Shown: positions 8,015 through 17,895, counted from the stretch's first letter. The stretch: 64,000 nucleotides of DNA from Mycolicibacterium nivoides (GCF_003855255.1 NZ_CP034072.1:1302001-1366000); one strand, 5' to 3'. Program-made: numbers and translations. Notes: generated by a model not told the origin, from the sequence alone.

Positions 8015-9417
8015 TTATCTTGCGACACAGGATCTTTCGCGGTGGAGCAATACGGTGCTGATCGCCCCGCCGGACAGCGCAACCGCCCCACAGGTGAGGA
8101 GGGCGGCCACTACCGCGTACGTCGACGTTCCGTCGCGCAAATGCGCTGCGTGGCTGATGGTGCCGCACAGTGCGATGCCGATGGTAAGGCCCAGTTGGCG
8201 GGCGGCGTTGGCTGCTGCGGCGGCCACTCCGGCCCGTGCGGGCGGGACCGCCGTCGCCGCAACGGCGGGCAGAACCGGGGACACGATTGCAGCACCGATG
8301 CCGGTTCCGATCAGCATCGCGATCAGTGAAGTCCAGTGTGGGCGCAACAACAGTGCCGCACCGGGCAGACAGGCCAGTCCGGTGAGCAACGTTCCGCCAC
8401 CGAGCACCCAGCTGCGCGGCGCATGGTGCAGTCGAGCGCTCAAGGTCAGCGACACCAGAACGAATGCGGCAAGTTGCAGCGTCAGCACCAGAGCCGCTTG
8501 CAGGGGTTGCATGCCGCGGCTGGACTGCAACCACTGCGACAGCGCCGGCAGTGCGGCGAAAGCCGCGAAGTAGTAAGCAAATCCGGCGATGAGTACGGCG
8601 AGGAATCCACGTGTTGCGAACAGGTCCGGCGGCAGCAGCGGATGGGCGGCGCGGCGTTGGACCGAGACGAACACGCAAACCGCGGCGAAACTCACCGCGG
8701 CGGCTCCCAGGGTCCCGGGCGAGGTCCACCCGGACTCACCGGCATTGATCACCGCGTACGTGGTCCCCGTCATCACGGTGGTGATGAGGGCTATTCCCGC
8801 GACGTCGAGTCGGGCGCGCACCGGACGCTCCCGCGACAGCGATTGCCCGCCGATGATCACGGCGACCAGACAGATGGGCAGTGCGCCGAGAAACAACCAG
8901 CGCCACGAGATGAATTGGGTGACCGCTCCGCCGGCGATCGTTCCCGTGGTGCTGCCGATCCCCGCAACTGTTCCCCAGACAGCGAATGTGATTCCGCGCG
9001 TGCGGCGTCGGTAGTGCTGGGTCAACAGCGGAACGACGGTTCCGAAGATCGCCGCACCGCCCGTGCCCTGGACGACGCGCGCCGCGACCAGGAGGCCGCC
9101 GCGCACCCCGCCGATGCCACTCCGAACACGATCAGACCGACCAAGAAGAGCCGCCGGTGTCCCCACCGATCTCCCAGGGTTCCCATGGCCATCACGAGCG
9201 CGGCCAGCGCCAGGGTGTACCCGTCGATAATCCATTGGGCTGTTGCGAATCCGGCACCCAGCCTGCTCGCGACATTCCCCGCGCTGACCGTCACGACGGT
9301 GGTGAACGCGAGTAACAGGAAGGTCGCCAGGCAACAGGTCACCAACGGGCGCCAATCGCTGCCTTGCTCGGGTGAAGGGTCGTGAACCGGGGCGGACCCG
9401 GGGGAGTTCAAGGACAT
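8015..9417 (-). pseudogene. MFS drug exporter (EmrB/QacA type), frameshifted
   Basis: A 14-TM-type major facilitator exporter split by a one-base shift near 9100. The N-terminal frame runs from ATG 9417 (ATFLLLAFTTVVTVSAGNV, then LGDRWGHRRLFLVG, the MFS motif A) to VFGVASAGCAA. The protein then continues in another frame from GGLLVAARVVQGTGGAAIF to the stop at 8015. Joined, the two parts give a full-length exporter of about 467 residues. In the shifted state it cannot be made unless by frameshifting, so it is either a pseudogene or a sequencing error in a GC-rich run. The divergent CGNR regulator and shared operator suggest it was a regulated efflux pump. Confidence 0.8.
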
Positions 9418-9430
9418 GGTCCGACCCTGA

Positions 9431-9461
9431 TGTAATGGTCTTGTGCGTGTAAACCATTACA
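9431..9461. promoter_or_regulatory. Inverted-repeat operator between exporter and CGNR regulator
   Basis: TGTAATGGT at 9431-9439 and its exact complement ACCATTACA at 9453-9461, 13 bases apart. It lies between the divergent starts and overlaps the GTG start of the regulator, so binding would block both genes. It is probably the autoregulatory site of the CGNR protein. Confidence 0.65.
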
Positions 9462-9964
9462 TCGAGCCGCTGCTGCGGAACGTGACCGATCTGGTCAATC
9501 GCCCCGCGTCCACACCGGCCGACCTGGAACAGCGCTGGACGGCTCGCGACATGCCCATCCACTGCCGCGTCACGCGTGCCGACGTACGAGAGGTAAGGGA
9601 TTTCCTGGAACTCTGGACGGATGTCGTCGACGCCGGCACCGAACAGAGTCGGGTCACGGTTCTCAATCAGTTACTGGCGCGCTTCGCCACCAGCCCGTCG
9701 ATCACAGATCACGACGGCAGCGGCTGGCATCTGCACTACCGCGACGCTGACGCCGGCTTCGCCGCCACGCTGGCCGGCGCCACGAGTGCCGCGGCCGCCC
9801 ACTTCCTCACCGAACGCGGGATGCACCGTATCCGGCGTTGCGCCCGCCAAGGATGCGCCTTGGCATTCGTCGACTTCACCCGACCGGGTACACAGAAGTA
9901 CTGCAGTCACGGTTGCGCCAATCGCGACGCCGTCAGGCGGCACCGAGCCATGTCTGCCCGTTAG
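9443..9964 (+). CDS. CGNR zinc-finger transcriptional regulator (ABATE domain)
   Basis: A 173-aa putative regulator. The N-terminal two thirds look like the ABATE (stress-induced) domain, including the start NHYIEPLLRNVTDLVNRP. The C-terminal 40 residues carry the CGNR-type zinc finger: RRCARQGCALAFVDFTRPGTQKYCSHGCANRDAVRRHR, in parts CARQGC and YCSHGC, giving four cysteines. Such proteins often control a neighbouring transporter. Here the divergent MFS exporter and a perfect 9-bp inverted repeat at the start support autoregulation. The GTG start lies inside the repeat, so the transcript may be leaderless or the true start slightly different. Confidence 0.8.
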   Translation: MRVNHYIEPLLRNVTDLVNRPASTPADLEQRWTARDMPIHCRVTRADVREVRDFLELWTDVVDAGTEQSRVTVLNQLLARFATSPSITDHDGSGWHLHYRDADAGFAATLAGATSAAAAHFLTERGMHRIRRCARQGCALAFVDFTRPGTQKYCSHGCANRDAVRRHRAMSAR

Positions 9965-10057
9965 CGACTGACTGGAGCACGTGTCGGGCCCGGTTCGTAT
10001 ATTGGGTGATAGAGCGTACGATCCGTGCGCTCGGGCAACACTGGGAAGACCGCAGAT

Positions 10058-11464
10058 GTGACTACGTCACCGGCACCCGCATCACGCCCACGTTCCGGCG
10101 TGACGACGGATCCTGCCGGGACCGGTACACAGCGCAGGCTGCCGCTGCGAATCCTGCTCGGCGTGGTGGTACTGACCCTCGCGGGTAGCGGGGCAGCACT
10201 GGTTCTCGATCACAACACGGGCCAGATCGGTCACGAGTCAGCGCTGATGGGGCTGGTCGCGGTGTCGTTGGCCGCGACGATTCTGCTGCACGGTCTGCTC
10301 CTCGGACGCCCGCTGACCGTGGCCCATGGTGCCACCGCCGCGGCGGCCCTGTTGCTGGCGACATTCGCGGTGGTGCTCGGCCACCCGGCTGACGCGTGGA
10401 TCTGTCTCGTCCTCTCGGCCGCCATGCTGATCAGGCCGCGGGGGTCGACGGCGCAACCCGGTGCGTTACGTGCGGTGGCATCTCTGGTCGACCGCACCCG
10501 GGGCGATCCGCTGGCGCCGTTCGCGATGGCCGCGGGCAAAAGTTACGTGTTCTCGGCCGACGGCACCGCCGCACTCGCCTTTCGGACGGTGGCCGGGTTT
10601 GCGGTGGCCAGCGGTGATCCGATCGGAGACCCGACCCGTTACCCGGAGGTCGTCACCGCATTCGGCGGCCTGTGTCGAGCGCAGGGCTGGCGCATCCTGG
10701 TGCTGGGCGCGTCCGAACGGCGGGTGATGTTGTGGCGCGACCGTGCCGTGACCGGCACCGCCCTGCGGGCCATCCCGATCGGACGTGACGTCGTGGTGGA
10801 GGTGAACGGGTTCGACCTGGCCGGTCGGTCCAAGCGCAACCTCCGGCAGGCGGCGCAGCGAACGCGCAACGTCGGCGTGACGACCGAGGTGGTCGCCGAG
10901 TCCGGTGTGAACGATGCGCTCCGGGCCGAACTCCTCGACGTGATGCGCGAGTCGGGAAAGGCAGTCGGTCGTGAGCGAGGGTTCTCGATGATGCTCGGCG
11001 ACACCTTGTCCGGCCGCTGTCCCGGCGTGTGGCTGATCTACGCGCGGGACCGTGCGGGACGGATTCAGGCCTTTCAGCGTTACGTCGCCGCCGGTGGCGG
11101 TGCCGAATTGAGCCTTGACCTGCCGTGGCGACGGCTGAGCGCACCGAATGGGATCGACGAACGGCTCACTGTGGACATGATCGGCTGGGCCCGATCGCAC
11201 GGCGGCGAGCGTGTCTCGCTGGCCTTTGCGCCGTTTCCCGATCTGTTCCGCAGTGACCGCAGCGGTGAGGTACCCGTGCGGGCGCTGCGGACCATCGCTC
11301 ATGCCGGCGATCGGCTCATCAAACTGGAGTCGCTGTATAGATACGTCCGCAAGTTCGACGCGATGGGCGAGCAGCGGTATGTGCTGCTGCCGCTGGTCGA
11401 CCTGCTTCCAGCGGCGGCGGTGTTGGTGACGCTCGAGCTCGCTCCACACCGCCCGGTGCCGTGA
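10058..11464 (+). CDS. DUF2156 membrane protein, lysyl-phosphatidylglycerol-synthase-like
   Basis: About 468 aa. The first 130 residues hold about four membrane helices (LPLRILLGVVVLTLAGSGAA and later segments). The rest is a cytoplasmic DUF2156 domain of the MprF/LysX C-terminal GNAT-like fold, with LVDRTRGDPLAPFAMAAGKS, FAVASGDPIGDP and LSLDLPWRR. In MprF-type proteins this domain transfers an aminoacyl group from tRNA to phosphatidylglycerol, changing membrane charge. Stand-alone forms without a lysyl-tRNA synthetase domain, as here, are common in actinobacteria and their acceptor is uncertain. The start is GTG 10058 (MTTSPAP). The rhomboid-like gene follows closely on the same strand. Confidence 0.75.
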   Translation: MTTSPAPASRPRSGVTTDPAGTGTQRRLPLRILLGVVVLTLAGSGAALVLDHNTGQIGHESALMGLVAVSLAATILLHGLLLGRPLTVAHGATAAAALLLATFAVVLGHPADAWICLVLSAAMLIRPRGSTAQPGALRAVASLVDRTRGDPLAPFAMAAGKSYVFSADGTAALAFRTVAGFAVASGDPIGDPTRYPEVVTAFGGLCRAQGWRILVLGASERRVMLWRDRAVTGTALRAIPIGRDVVVEVNGFDLAGRSKRNLRQAAQRTRNVGVTTEVVAESGVNDALRAELLDVMRESGKAVGRERGFSMMLGDTLSGRCPGVWLIYARDRAGRIQAFQRYVAAGGGAELSLDLPWRRLSAPNGIDERLTVDMIGWARSHGGERVSLAFAPFPDLFRSDRSGEVPVRALRTIAHAGDRLIKLESLYRYVRKFDAMGEQRYVLLPLVDLLPAAAVLVTLELAPHRPVP

Positions 11465-11485
11465 CCAGCTGATTTCGCCGGGGCG

Positions 11486-12301
11486 ATGTCGGTATTCTGG
11501 ATCGGGATGTTGTCGCGAATGCTCTCCAGTCTGATCCGGGTCCGAGTCACCCTGGTCTACGCGGCGGCGCTGTTCGTAATCGCGTCCCTGCTGCTGATCC
11601 TGGGGCCCAGGGTGCAGGACAGTGTGGTCGGTCATCTGAGTACCAACCTGGAGAACCTTGGGCAGGGCCATCTGGGAACGCTGGTGGGCAGCGCGTTCGT
11701 CACCGCCGAGGGATACACCTATCTCCTGCTGCCGGGCCTGGTGTGTCTGCTGGCGTTGGCGGAGCTGCTGTGGTGCAGCAGGCGGTTGATCCAGGCCTTC
11801 GCCCTGGGGCATGTCGGGGCCACCCTGATCGTGGCCGCCGGGCTGGCCGCCGCGATCAGACTCGGCTGGTTGCCGATCTCTGTCGCGCACGCGAAAGACG
11901 TGGGGCTGAGCTACGGCGCGATCGCCGTCCTCGGCACGCTCACCGCGGCCATTCCGACGCGGTGGCGCCCGGCATGGATCGGTGGATGGGTGACAATTGC
12001 CCTGGTGGTGGCGGTCTCGGGGACCGATTTCACCGCCATTGGACATGCCATTGCGCTGATTCTCGGGATCCTGCTGTCGACCCGATTCAGCACCGGCTCG
12101 GACTGGACGCCGGCCCGGCGGGTACTGCTGGGAATCGGTATCGGGTTCGGACTGCTGCTCCTCGTCGGAGTGTCCCTGCCCGCGGCGCCGATTGCGCTTC
12201 CCGCGGGTCTTGCGGTCGCCGGGATCGCGACTTGGGCTTGGTGGCGGTGGCTCGGAGCGCCGAAGGTCGGCGAACCCAGCCTGACTACAGTGTCGGCATG
12301 A
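11486..12301 (+). CDS. Rhomboid-like membrane protein
   Basis: A 271-aa polytopic protein with about six or seven membrane segments. VGLSYGAIAVLG resembles the GxSx(G) serine motif of rhomboid intramembrane proteases, and AIGHAIALILGI could supply the histidine, as in the mycobacterial rhomboid-like family. The serine motif is GLSYG rather than the canonical GASG, so activity is uncertain. Alternative starts are ATG 11486 and ATG 11507; the second removes seven residues. Its stop overlaps the ATG of the TrpB-like gene (ATGA), so the two are translationally coupled. The association with TrpB2 may be only positional. Confidence 0.65.
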   Translation: MSVFWIGMLSRMLSSLIRVRVTLVYAAALFVIASLLLILGPRVQDSVVGHLSTNLENLGQGHLGTLVGSAFVTAEGYTYLLLPGLVCLLALAELLWCSRRLIQAFALGHVGATLIVAAGLAAAIRLGWLPISVAHAKDVGLSYGAIAVLGTLTAAIPTRWRPAWIGGWVTIALVVAVSGTDFTAIGHAIALILGILLSTRFSTGSDWTPARRVLLGIGIGFGLLLLVGVSLPAAPIALPAGLAVAGIATWAWWRWLGAPKVGEPSLTTVSA

Positions 12302-13599
12302 CGCTGCACGCCGACGCTGCCCATCCGGATCTGGTTTCCGTCGGGGTACCGACGCACTGGTACAACCTGGCAGCCGAGCTGGACCAGCCGATCCCGCCCC
12401 ATCTGCACCCGGGAACCAAGGAACCGGTCGGCCCCGACGACCTCGCGGCGCTCTTCCCGAGCGGATTGATCGCTCAGGAGGTATCCACCGAGCCCTACAT
12501 CGAGATCCCGGAGGTGGTGCGCGACATCTACTCGATGTGGCGCCCGGCGCCGCTGATCCGGGCCCGCCGGTTCGAGCAGGCGCTCAACACCGGTGCCCAC
12601 ATCTACGTCAAGTACGAGGGTGTCAGCCCGGTCGGCAGCCACAAGACCAATTCTGCTGTGGCGCAGGCCTATTACAACAGCGTCGACGGGGTCCGGAGGC
12701 TGACCACCGAGACAGGTGCCGGGCAGTGGGGTAGTGCCCTGTCCTTCGCCGGAGCACAGTTCGGCCTCGAGGTCGAGGTATGGCAGGTCCGCGCGTCCTA
12801 TGAGTCGAAGCCCTACCGCGGTCACCTCATTCGCACGTACGGCGGCACCGTGCACTCAAGCCCGTCAAATCTCACCGAGTCGGGACGCGCGATCCTCGCG
12901 GCCCACCCGGACACCACCGGCAGTCTCGGGATGGCGGTGAGTGAGGCCGTCGAGGTGGCGGCTGCCAACGCGGACACCCGCTATGCGCTGGGCAGCGTGC
13001 TCAACCACGTCGTCCTCCATCAGAGCGTGATCGGGCTCGAGGCCGTCGCGCAGCTCGCCGCTGTCGAGCCGGATGGTGCCGACGTCGTCTTCGGCTGTGC
13101 CGGTGGTGGTTCCAACCTCGCCGGCCTCGCATTCCCGTTCCTGCGCGAGAAGATTCATGGACGATCGAACCCGAAGGTGATCGCCGCGGAGCCCGCTGCG
13201 TGTCCGTCGATCACACAGGGGGAGTACCGCTACGACCACGGCGACGTCGCGGGACTGACCCCACTGCTCAAGATGCACACGCTCGGAATGGATTTCGTGC
13301 CAGATCCCATCCATGCGGGTGGCCTGCGCTACCACGGGATGGCCCCGGCGCTCAGTCATACCGTCGAACTGGGACTGGTCGAGGGCATTGCCGTCGGGCA
13401 GCACGATGCTTTCTCCGCGGGCGTCCTGTTCGCGCGAACCCAGGGCATCGTGCCCGCACCCGAGTCCACTCACGCCATCGCGGCCGCCGCCGCGCACGTG
13501 GCCGACGACCCGAACGAGCAGGTGGTCGTGATCGGACTCTCGGGTCACGGTCAACTCGATCTGCCGGCGTACGCGGAATTCCTGGACGGGAACTTCTGA
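12298..13599 (+). CDS. TrpB2-type tryptophan synthase beta-like enzyme
   Basis: A 433-aa PLP enzyme of the TrpB2 group (beta-like tryptophan synthase acting without a TrpA partner). It has the TrpB2 N-terminal extension (PTHWYNLAAELDQPIPPHLHP). The PLP lysine lies in VGSHKTNSAVAQAYY, with ETGAGQWGSALSFA (the catalytic Glu region) and the glycine-rich phosphate-binding loop GCAGGGSNLAG. All expected residues are present. TrpB2 enzymes condense indole and serine and are thought to salvage indole or act on related substrates. It starts at ATG 12298 with a 4-base overlap with the rhomboid-like gene. No trpA or trpC is nearby. Confidence 0.9.
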   Translation: MTLHADAAHPDLVSVGVPTHWYNLAAELDQPIPPHLHPGTKEPVGPDDLAALFPSGLIAQEVSTEPYIEIPEVVRDIYSMWRPAPLIRARRFEQALNTGAHIYVKYEGVSPVGSHKTNSAVAQAYYNSVDGVRRLTTETGAGQWGSALSFAGAQFGLEVEVWQVRASYESKPYRGHLIRTYGGTVHSSPSNLTESGRAILAAHPDTTGSLGMAVSEAVEVAAANADTRYALGSVLNHVVLHQSVIGLEAVAQLAAVEPDGADVVFGCAGGGSNLAGLAFPFLREKIHGRSNPKVIAAEPAACPSITQGEYRYDHGDVAGLTPLLKMHTLGMDFVPDPIHAGGLRYHGMAPALSHTVELGLVEGIAVGQHDAFSAGVLFARTQGIVPAPESTHAIAAAAAHVADDPNEQVVVIGLSGHGQLDLPAYAEFLDGNF

Positions 13600-13606
13600 G
13601 CCCGGC

Positions 13607-14008
13607 CTACGACCGGACGGCGATGAAGGACGCAACGAATCCGGCCTCGGCCTGACCGTTGGAGTGCGCCACGGTGCGGATCACCGATCCGGTGATCGCC
13701 GGCACCTGGTTGACTCCGTGCGGCCACGACGGAGTCAGATAACCGAGGTAGTCGTAGACCCAGGTTTCGCCCCCGATTTCCCCCACCCCCTGAAGACGGC
13801 ACGCGAACGGATTCCCGTAGGACGCCGCACCTTTGATCTCGAGTTGCCAACCGGTGCCGCCGAGCGTCCCGGCCAGCTGGCCGAAGCTCGGAGAGTGCAG
13901 CGTCAACGTGCCCGCGCCGAACCTCAGGTCGTTGAAATCCACGTCGAGGTCAGGGTTGTCGACGAAGCTGCGGTAGCTCCAAGTACCGGTGAACGATTCG
14001 GTGTCCAT
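13607..14008 (-). CDS. Uncharacterised 133-aa protein, predicted beta-rich
   Basis: No family recognised. It begins MDTESFTGTWSYRSFVDNP and continues with short strands alternating with turns (GAGTLTLHSPSFGQLAGTLGG, then GTGWQLEIKGAAS), suggesting a lipocalin-like or small beta-barrel protein. There is no signal peptide and no membrane segment. A strong GGAGGAG ribosome binding site fixes ATG 14008. The GAGTAG-N4-CTACGC palindrome lies 88 bases upstream, between this gene and the divergent P-type ATPase. The same motif precedes a truncated heme peroxidase, a LysM protein and an S8 protease, so this may be one part of a dispersed regulon. Confidence 0.75.
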   Translation of the reverse strand: MDTESFTGTWSYRSFVDNPDLDVDFNDLRFGAGTLTLHSPSFGQLAGTLGGTGWQLEIKGAASYGNPFACRLQGVGEIGGETWVYDYLGYLTPSWPHGVNQVPAITGSVIRTVAHSNGQAEAGFVASFIAVRS

Positions 14009-14095
14009 GGTTCGTCTCCTCCTGGTGATCTGCCGGCGCGCGGCCATCCAGAGTCGCTTGCAGTCAACGTCGCACGACGTGGCCGGCGGACACAC

Positions 14096-14111
14096 GAGTA
14101 GTCGGCTACGC
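14096..14111 (+). promoter_or_regulatory. Palindromic motif GAGTAG-N4-CTACGC, copy B
   Basis: Reads GAGTAG, TCGG, CTACGC, then G. It lies between the divergent 133-aa protein gene (88 bases from its start) and the P-type ATPase (11 bases from GTG 14123). The closeness to 14123 argues that the ATPase really starts further in. Confidence 0.55.
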
Positions 14112-14122
14112 GATCTGGCGGT

Positions 14123-16837
14123 GTGACCACTGACCTGCTGCGTTGCGCTCACACCAAATCCGGTGCAGCAAACCGGCCCGGCGGATTAGGCTCCAGTCAT
14201 CCACTGGCGACGAACTGTGGGGGCAGCATCGATACGGTGACCGCGGGCCAGGCCGCATCAGCCCCGTTGTCGGAGCTGATGTCGACGCTGCATACCCAAT
14301 CTGAGGGGTTGTCGTCGGCGGAGGCATCCGCACGTCTGTCCCAGCACGGGCCGAACATCATTCGCACGCATCGGGTCAGTGCCTGGGCGGTGCTCAGGCG
14401 GCAACTGAACAATGCTGTGCTGATCCTGCTGGCCGTGACCGCCGTGGCCTCGGCCTTTCTCGGCGACGCCACGCAGTCGATCATCATCGGAATCATCCTG
14501 GTGATCAGCATCGGGCTCGGGTTCGTCAATGAGTACCGGGCAGAACGGGCCACCGAAGCCCTGCATTCGCGGGTGCAGCACACCGCGGTCGCACGCCGTG
14601 ACGGGAAGGCCGTCAAGGTTGGTGTGACCGAGTTGGTGCCCGGCGACGTCATCCAACTCACGCTGGGCGAGGCGGTGCCCGCTGATGTCCGGCTGTTCGA
14701 CGTCACCGGTCTGGAGTGCAACGAAGGCATTCTGACCGGCGAGTCGATGACCGCGGAGAAGTCGGTCGATGTGGTGGCGATGGACACCGCACTGGCCGAT
14801 GCAACGGATCTTGCCTTCATGGGCACCATCGTCAGCGCGGGCACCGGCATCGGTGTCGTGTATGCGACCGGCGCTGACGCTGAGTTCGGCCGGATCGCGG
14901 TCGGCCTGAGCCAGAATGCGCCGGAAACCGACTTCCAAGCAGGTCTGCGGAAGTTCTCCTATCTGCTGCTCTACGTCGCGTTGACCCTGACCGTGTTCAT
15001 CCTGCTGGCCAACGTGATGCTGCGCCGGCCGGTCATCGAATCCGTACTGTTCGCGCTGGCCATCGCGGTCGGCATCACCCCGCAGCTGCTGCCGGCCGTG
15101 GTCAGCAGCAGCCTCGCCTCCGGGTCGCGGGAACTGGCCAAACGCAAGGTCTTGGTCAAACGATTGGTGAGCATCGAGGATCTCGGTGACATCGATGTCC
15201 TGATCACCGACAAGACCGGAACTTTGACCGACGGCCGCATCAGCTTCATCGATGCCGTTGACGCCGCGGGTATCCATTCCGGAGATGTGCTGCGTGATGG
15301 GTTGCTGGCGACCGACGTGGACCCGGCGACCGGGGGAGCCAGCGGCAACGAGATGGATGCCGCACTGTGGCAGGCGGACGGTGTCGACGCCGGGGCGCTG
15401 ACCGCGGGCGTCCGCCAGATCGCGGTTCTGCCGTTCGATCACACGCGCCGGTCCACCACGACGCTTGTCGACGACCCCGGGCGCGACCAGCGGACACTGA
15501 TCACCAAGGGGGCACCCGAGCAGGTGCTGGCCAGGTGCGCCCAGGTGCCGGAATCGGCTCACCAAACGCTCGATCGACTGTTCGCCGAAGGCCGGCGGGT
15601 CGTCGCGGTCGCCGTCAAGCCCGCGTCCGGACTCGCGGCTGTGACCCCAGCCGACGAAACCGACCTCCGCCTGGCCGGGTTTCTGTCCTTTGCCGACAAC
15701 CCCAAGTCAGCTGCCCGAGAGTCGTTGGCCAAACTGGCCGAACTGGAAATCGACGTGAAAGTTGCCACTGGAGACAATCCGCGGGTGGCCGAAAAAGTCT
15801 GTACCGAACTCGGTTTGGCGTCGAAAGGCACGATCACCGGCGTCGAGATGGACAAACTCGATGACCTCGAATTCGATCGGATGGTCACCCAGACAACCAT
15901 TTTCGCCCGCGTCACCCCGGAACAGAAGGCGCGGGTGATCACCTCGGCGCGCAAACAAGGACGCTCGGTCGGCTTCCTCGGTGATGGTGTGAATGATGCG
16001 CTGGCCCTTCACGCGGCCGATGTCGGCATCTCGGTGGACTCGGCGACCGACGTCGCCAAAGATGCCGCCGATGTCGTACTCCTGGAGAAGGATCTCGGCG
16101 TTCTCGCCGATGGTGTGTCGGAGGGACGACGCATCTTCGCCAACACGATCAAGTACGTATTGATGGGCACGTCAAGCAATTTCGGCAACATGTTCAGCGC
16201 CGCCGCGGCGTCCGCGGTGCTGCCGTTTCTCCCGATGCTGCCCGGGCAGATCCTGCTGAACAACCTGCTCTACGACAGTTCCCAGCTGGCCATCCCCACC
16301 GACCGCGCCGATCCGGAGCAACTGCGCGCGCCGTCACACTGGAACATCGCGTTCATCAGGCGGTTCATGCTGACGTTCGGGCCGATCAGTTCCTTGTTCG
16401 ACTTCCTGACCTTCGGCTTGATGCTCGGTGTGCTGCACGCGGCGCCCGCCGAGTTTCGCACCGGGTGGTTCGTGGAGTCATTGGCCACCCAGACCCTGAT
16501 CATCTTCGTCATCCGGACCCGCCGCATTCCGTTCTTCCGCAGCGTGCCGAGCGGTCCGCTGATCGCGACGACCTTCGGTGCAGTCGCGATCGGGATCGCG
16601 CTTACCCTGTCGCCCTTGGCATCTCGCCTAGGTTTCGCACCGTTGCCGTGGCAGTTCTTTGCCGCACTGGTGCTACTGACAGTGGGCTACCTGGTCTTGG
16701 TCGAGTTCACCAAGAAGGTGTTCTATGCCGATCCGATGCATCTGGCGGGTGCGCCGGTTCGCACCCGCGGGCGTCTCCATCGCATCGAACGCCGAGCCTC
16801 CAGGTTCGTGCACCATCCGAGCTCGGCCACCCGATGA
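14123..16837 (+). CDS. Mg2+-type P-type ATPase (MgtA/MgtB-like)
   Basis: A P-type cation ATPase of about 865-904 aa, closest in pattern to Mg2+-importing P3B pumps. Domains in order: N-terminal region with LSSAEASARLSQHGPN, the actuator TGES loop (EGILTGESMTAEKSVD), the membrane ion motif PQLLPAVVSSSLASGS, the phosphorylation site DKTGTLTDG, the nucleotide-domain KGAPEQVL, the hinge ATGDNPRVAEKV and GDGVNDALALHAADVG, then C-terminal membrane helices. All catalytic residues are present. The frame opens at GTG 14123, but the first roughly 40 codons look non-coding and a regulatory palindrome sits 11 bases before it, so GTG 14238 (MTAGQAASAPLSEL) is a likely real start. Mg2+ specificity is inferred from family resemblance. 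Confidence 0.85.
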   Translation: MTTDLLRCAHTKSGAANRPGGLGSSHPLATNCGGSIDTVTAGQAASAPLSELMSTLHTQSEGLSSAEASARLSQHGPNIIRTHRVSAWAVLRRQLNNAVLILLAVTAVASAFLGDATQSIIIGIILVISIGLGFVNEYRAERATEALHSRVQHTAVARRDGKAVKVGVTELVPGDVIQLTLGEAVPADVRLFDVTGLECNEGILTGESMTAEKSVDVVAMDTALADATDLAFMGTIVSAGTGIGVVYATGADAEFGRIAVGLSQNAPETDFQAGLRKFSYLLLYVALTLTVFILLANVMLRRPVIESVLFALAIAVGITPQLLPAVVSSSLASGSRELAKRKVLVKRLVSIEDLGDIDVLITDKTGTLTDGRISFIDAVDAAGIHSGDVLRDGLLATDVDPATGGASGNEMDAALWQADGVDAGALTAGVRQIAVLPFDHTRRSTTTLVDDPGRDQRTLITKGAPEQVLARCAQVPESAHQTLDRLFAEGRRVVAVAVKPASGLAAVTPADETDLRLAGFLSFADNPKSAARESLAKLAELEIDVKVATGDNPRVAEKVCTELGLASKGTITGVEMDKLDDLEFDRMVTQTTIFARVTPEQKARVITSARKQGRSVGFLGDGVNDALALHAADVGISVDSATDVAKDAADVVLLEKDLGVLADGVSEGRRIFANTIKYVLMGTSSNFGNMFSAAAASAVLPFLPMLPGQILLNNLLYDSSQLAIPTDRADPEQLRAPSHWNIAFIRRFMLTFGPISSLFDFLTFGLMLGVLHAAPAEFRTGWFVESLATQTLIIFVIRTRRIPFFRSVPSGPLIATTFGAVAIGIALTLSPLASRLGFAPLPWQFFAALVLLTVGYLVLVEFTKKVFYADPMHLAGAPVRTRGRLHRIERRASRFVHHPSSATR

Positions 16838-16867
16838 TGGGGAGTCGCCCGGGGGCCGGCACACGGA

Positions 16868-17800
16868 TCAGATCTGCCAGTCTTGCGCGCCATCCGGCTG
16901 GTTGTAGAGGCCGACGGAGTTCTTGACGACGACAGGGTCGCCACTGCCGAAGTGGTCGAAGAACCATTGCGCGTTCGCGGGGCTGAGGTTGGGGCAGCCG
17001 TGGCTGACGTTGCGCTTGCCCTGAGCGCCGACCGACCATGGTGCGCTGTGCGCGAAAATGCCCGTGTTACTGAGGCGGACCGCATTCTGGACCTTGAGCT
17101 TGTAGCCTTCGGCCGAGTTCACCGGCACCCCGTACGTAGACGAGTCCATGATGATGTCGGCGAACTTCTCCAGCACGTAATACGTGCCGTTGGGGGTTTC
17201 ATAGCCCGGCTTCCCCAGGGAGACGGGGAAGGTCTTCTCCAGCGTGCCGTTGCGGTGGATCTGCATCTGATGGGTGTTGTTGTCGATGGTCGCCACCAAC
17301 GAATCGCCGACCTGGAAACTGGACTTCGTGCCTGCGGCGTCAATGTTCACGACGGTGCCGGCGGGCCAGAAATCGATTGGGCGCCAACGTACTTGACTAT
17401 CGCTCATCCAGTAGAACTTGCCGGGCACCGGAGGGTTGGAGGATATGTGGATCGCGTCCTCGGCCATCTGACGGTCGGCGATCGGCCGCTGGAACGTGAT
17501 GGAGATCGGCTTGGCGACACCGACCGTCGACCCGTTGGCAGGATTGAACGCGGGTGGCAGAAACGGCGGCTCGCCGCTGAACGGCAAGGGGTTCTGTCCC
17601 GGCGGGGTCGCGACATTGGCCGCCGCGCCGAACGGGTTGAGCCAGGGCATCGGCGCCGGGTCGAGTTGCGGTGCCGGTTCGACGGGCTGCGGCGGACCCG
17701 CGGGTTCTGCCAGTGCGGTGGTGCCGGCGACCGTTGACGCGGTGACCATGACGGTTGCCGCGATCGCGGCGATCCACAGGTGTCTGGTCCGGTGCTGCAC
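16868..17800 (-). CDS. L,D-transpeptidase (YkuD domain), LdtMt4-like
   Basis: A cell-wall cross-linking enzyme that forms 3->3 peptidoglycan links and is insensitive to most penicillins. It has a signal peptide ([16 protein letters not shown]) and a Pro/Ala linker. An Ig-like domain follows (about residues 85-160, with [15 protein letters not shown]), then the YkuD domain with the catalytic [20 protein letters not shown] motif (Cys and His present), 310 aa in all. The extended HGCPNLSP form resembles Rv0192 (LdtMt4) as I remember it. A 7-bp inverted repeat, TCTACTA and TAGTAGA, about 70 bases upstream resembles the sites before the BlaI and NlpC/P60 genes, so beta-lactam-responsive control is likely. 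Confidence 0.88.
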   Translation of the reverse strand: MQHRTRHLWIAAIAATVMVTASTVAGTTALAEPAGPPQPVEPAPQLDPAPMPWLNPFGAAANVATPPGQNPLPFSGEPPFLPPAFNPANGSTVGVAKPISITFQRPIADRQMAEDAIHISSNPPVPGKFYWMSDSQVRWRPIDFWPAGTVVNIDAAGTKSSFQVGDSLVATIDNNTHQMQIHRNGTLEKTFPVSLGKPGYETPNGTYYVLEKFADIIMDSSTYGVPVNSAEGYKLKVQNAVRLSNTGIFAHSAPWSVGAQGKRNVSHGCPNLSPANAQWFFDHFGSGDPVVVKNSVGLYNQPDGAQDWQI

Positions 17801-17867
17801 TAGGCCTCCATCGACGGTGTGTCCTCGACGATCACGCCCGGTTGGGCGGATGCATGACGCCGTCCAG

Positions 17868-17895
17868 TCTACTAGTTACGTACGGGGATAGTAGA
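17868..17895. promoter_or_regulatory. BlaI-like operator upstream of L,D-transpeptidase
   Basis: TCTACTA at 17868-17874 and its complement TAGTAGA at 17889-17895, separated by 14 bases. TACTA/TAGTA half-sites are the signature of BlaI/MecI-type operators. A BlaI-family gene lies 2.4 kb away at 20241. Confidence 0.55.
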
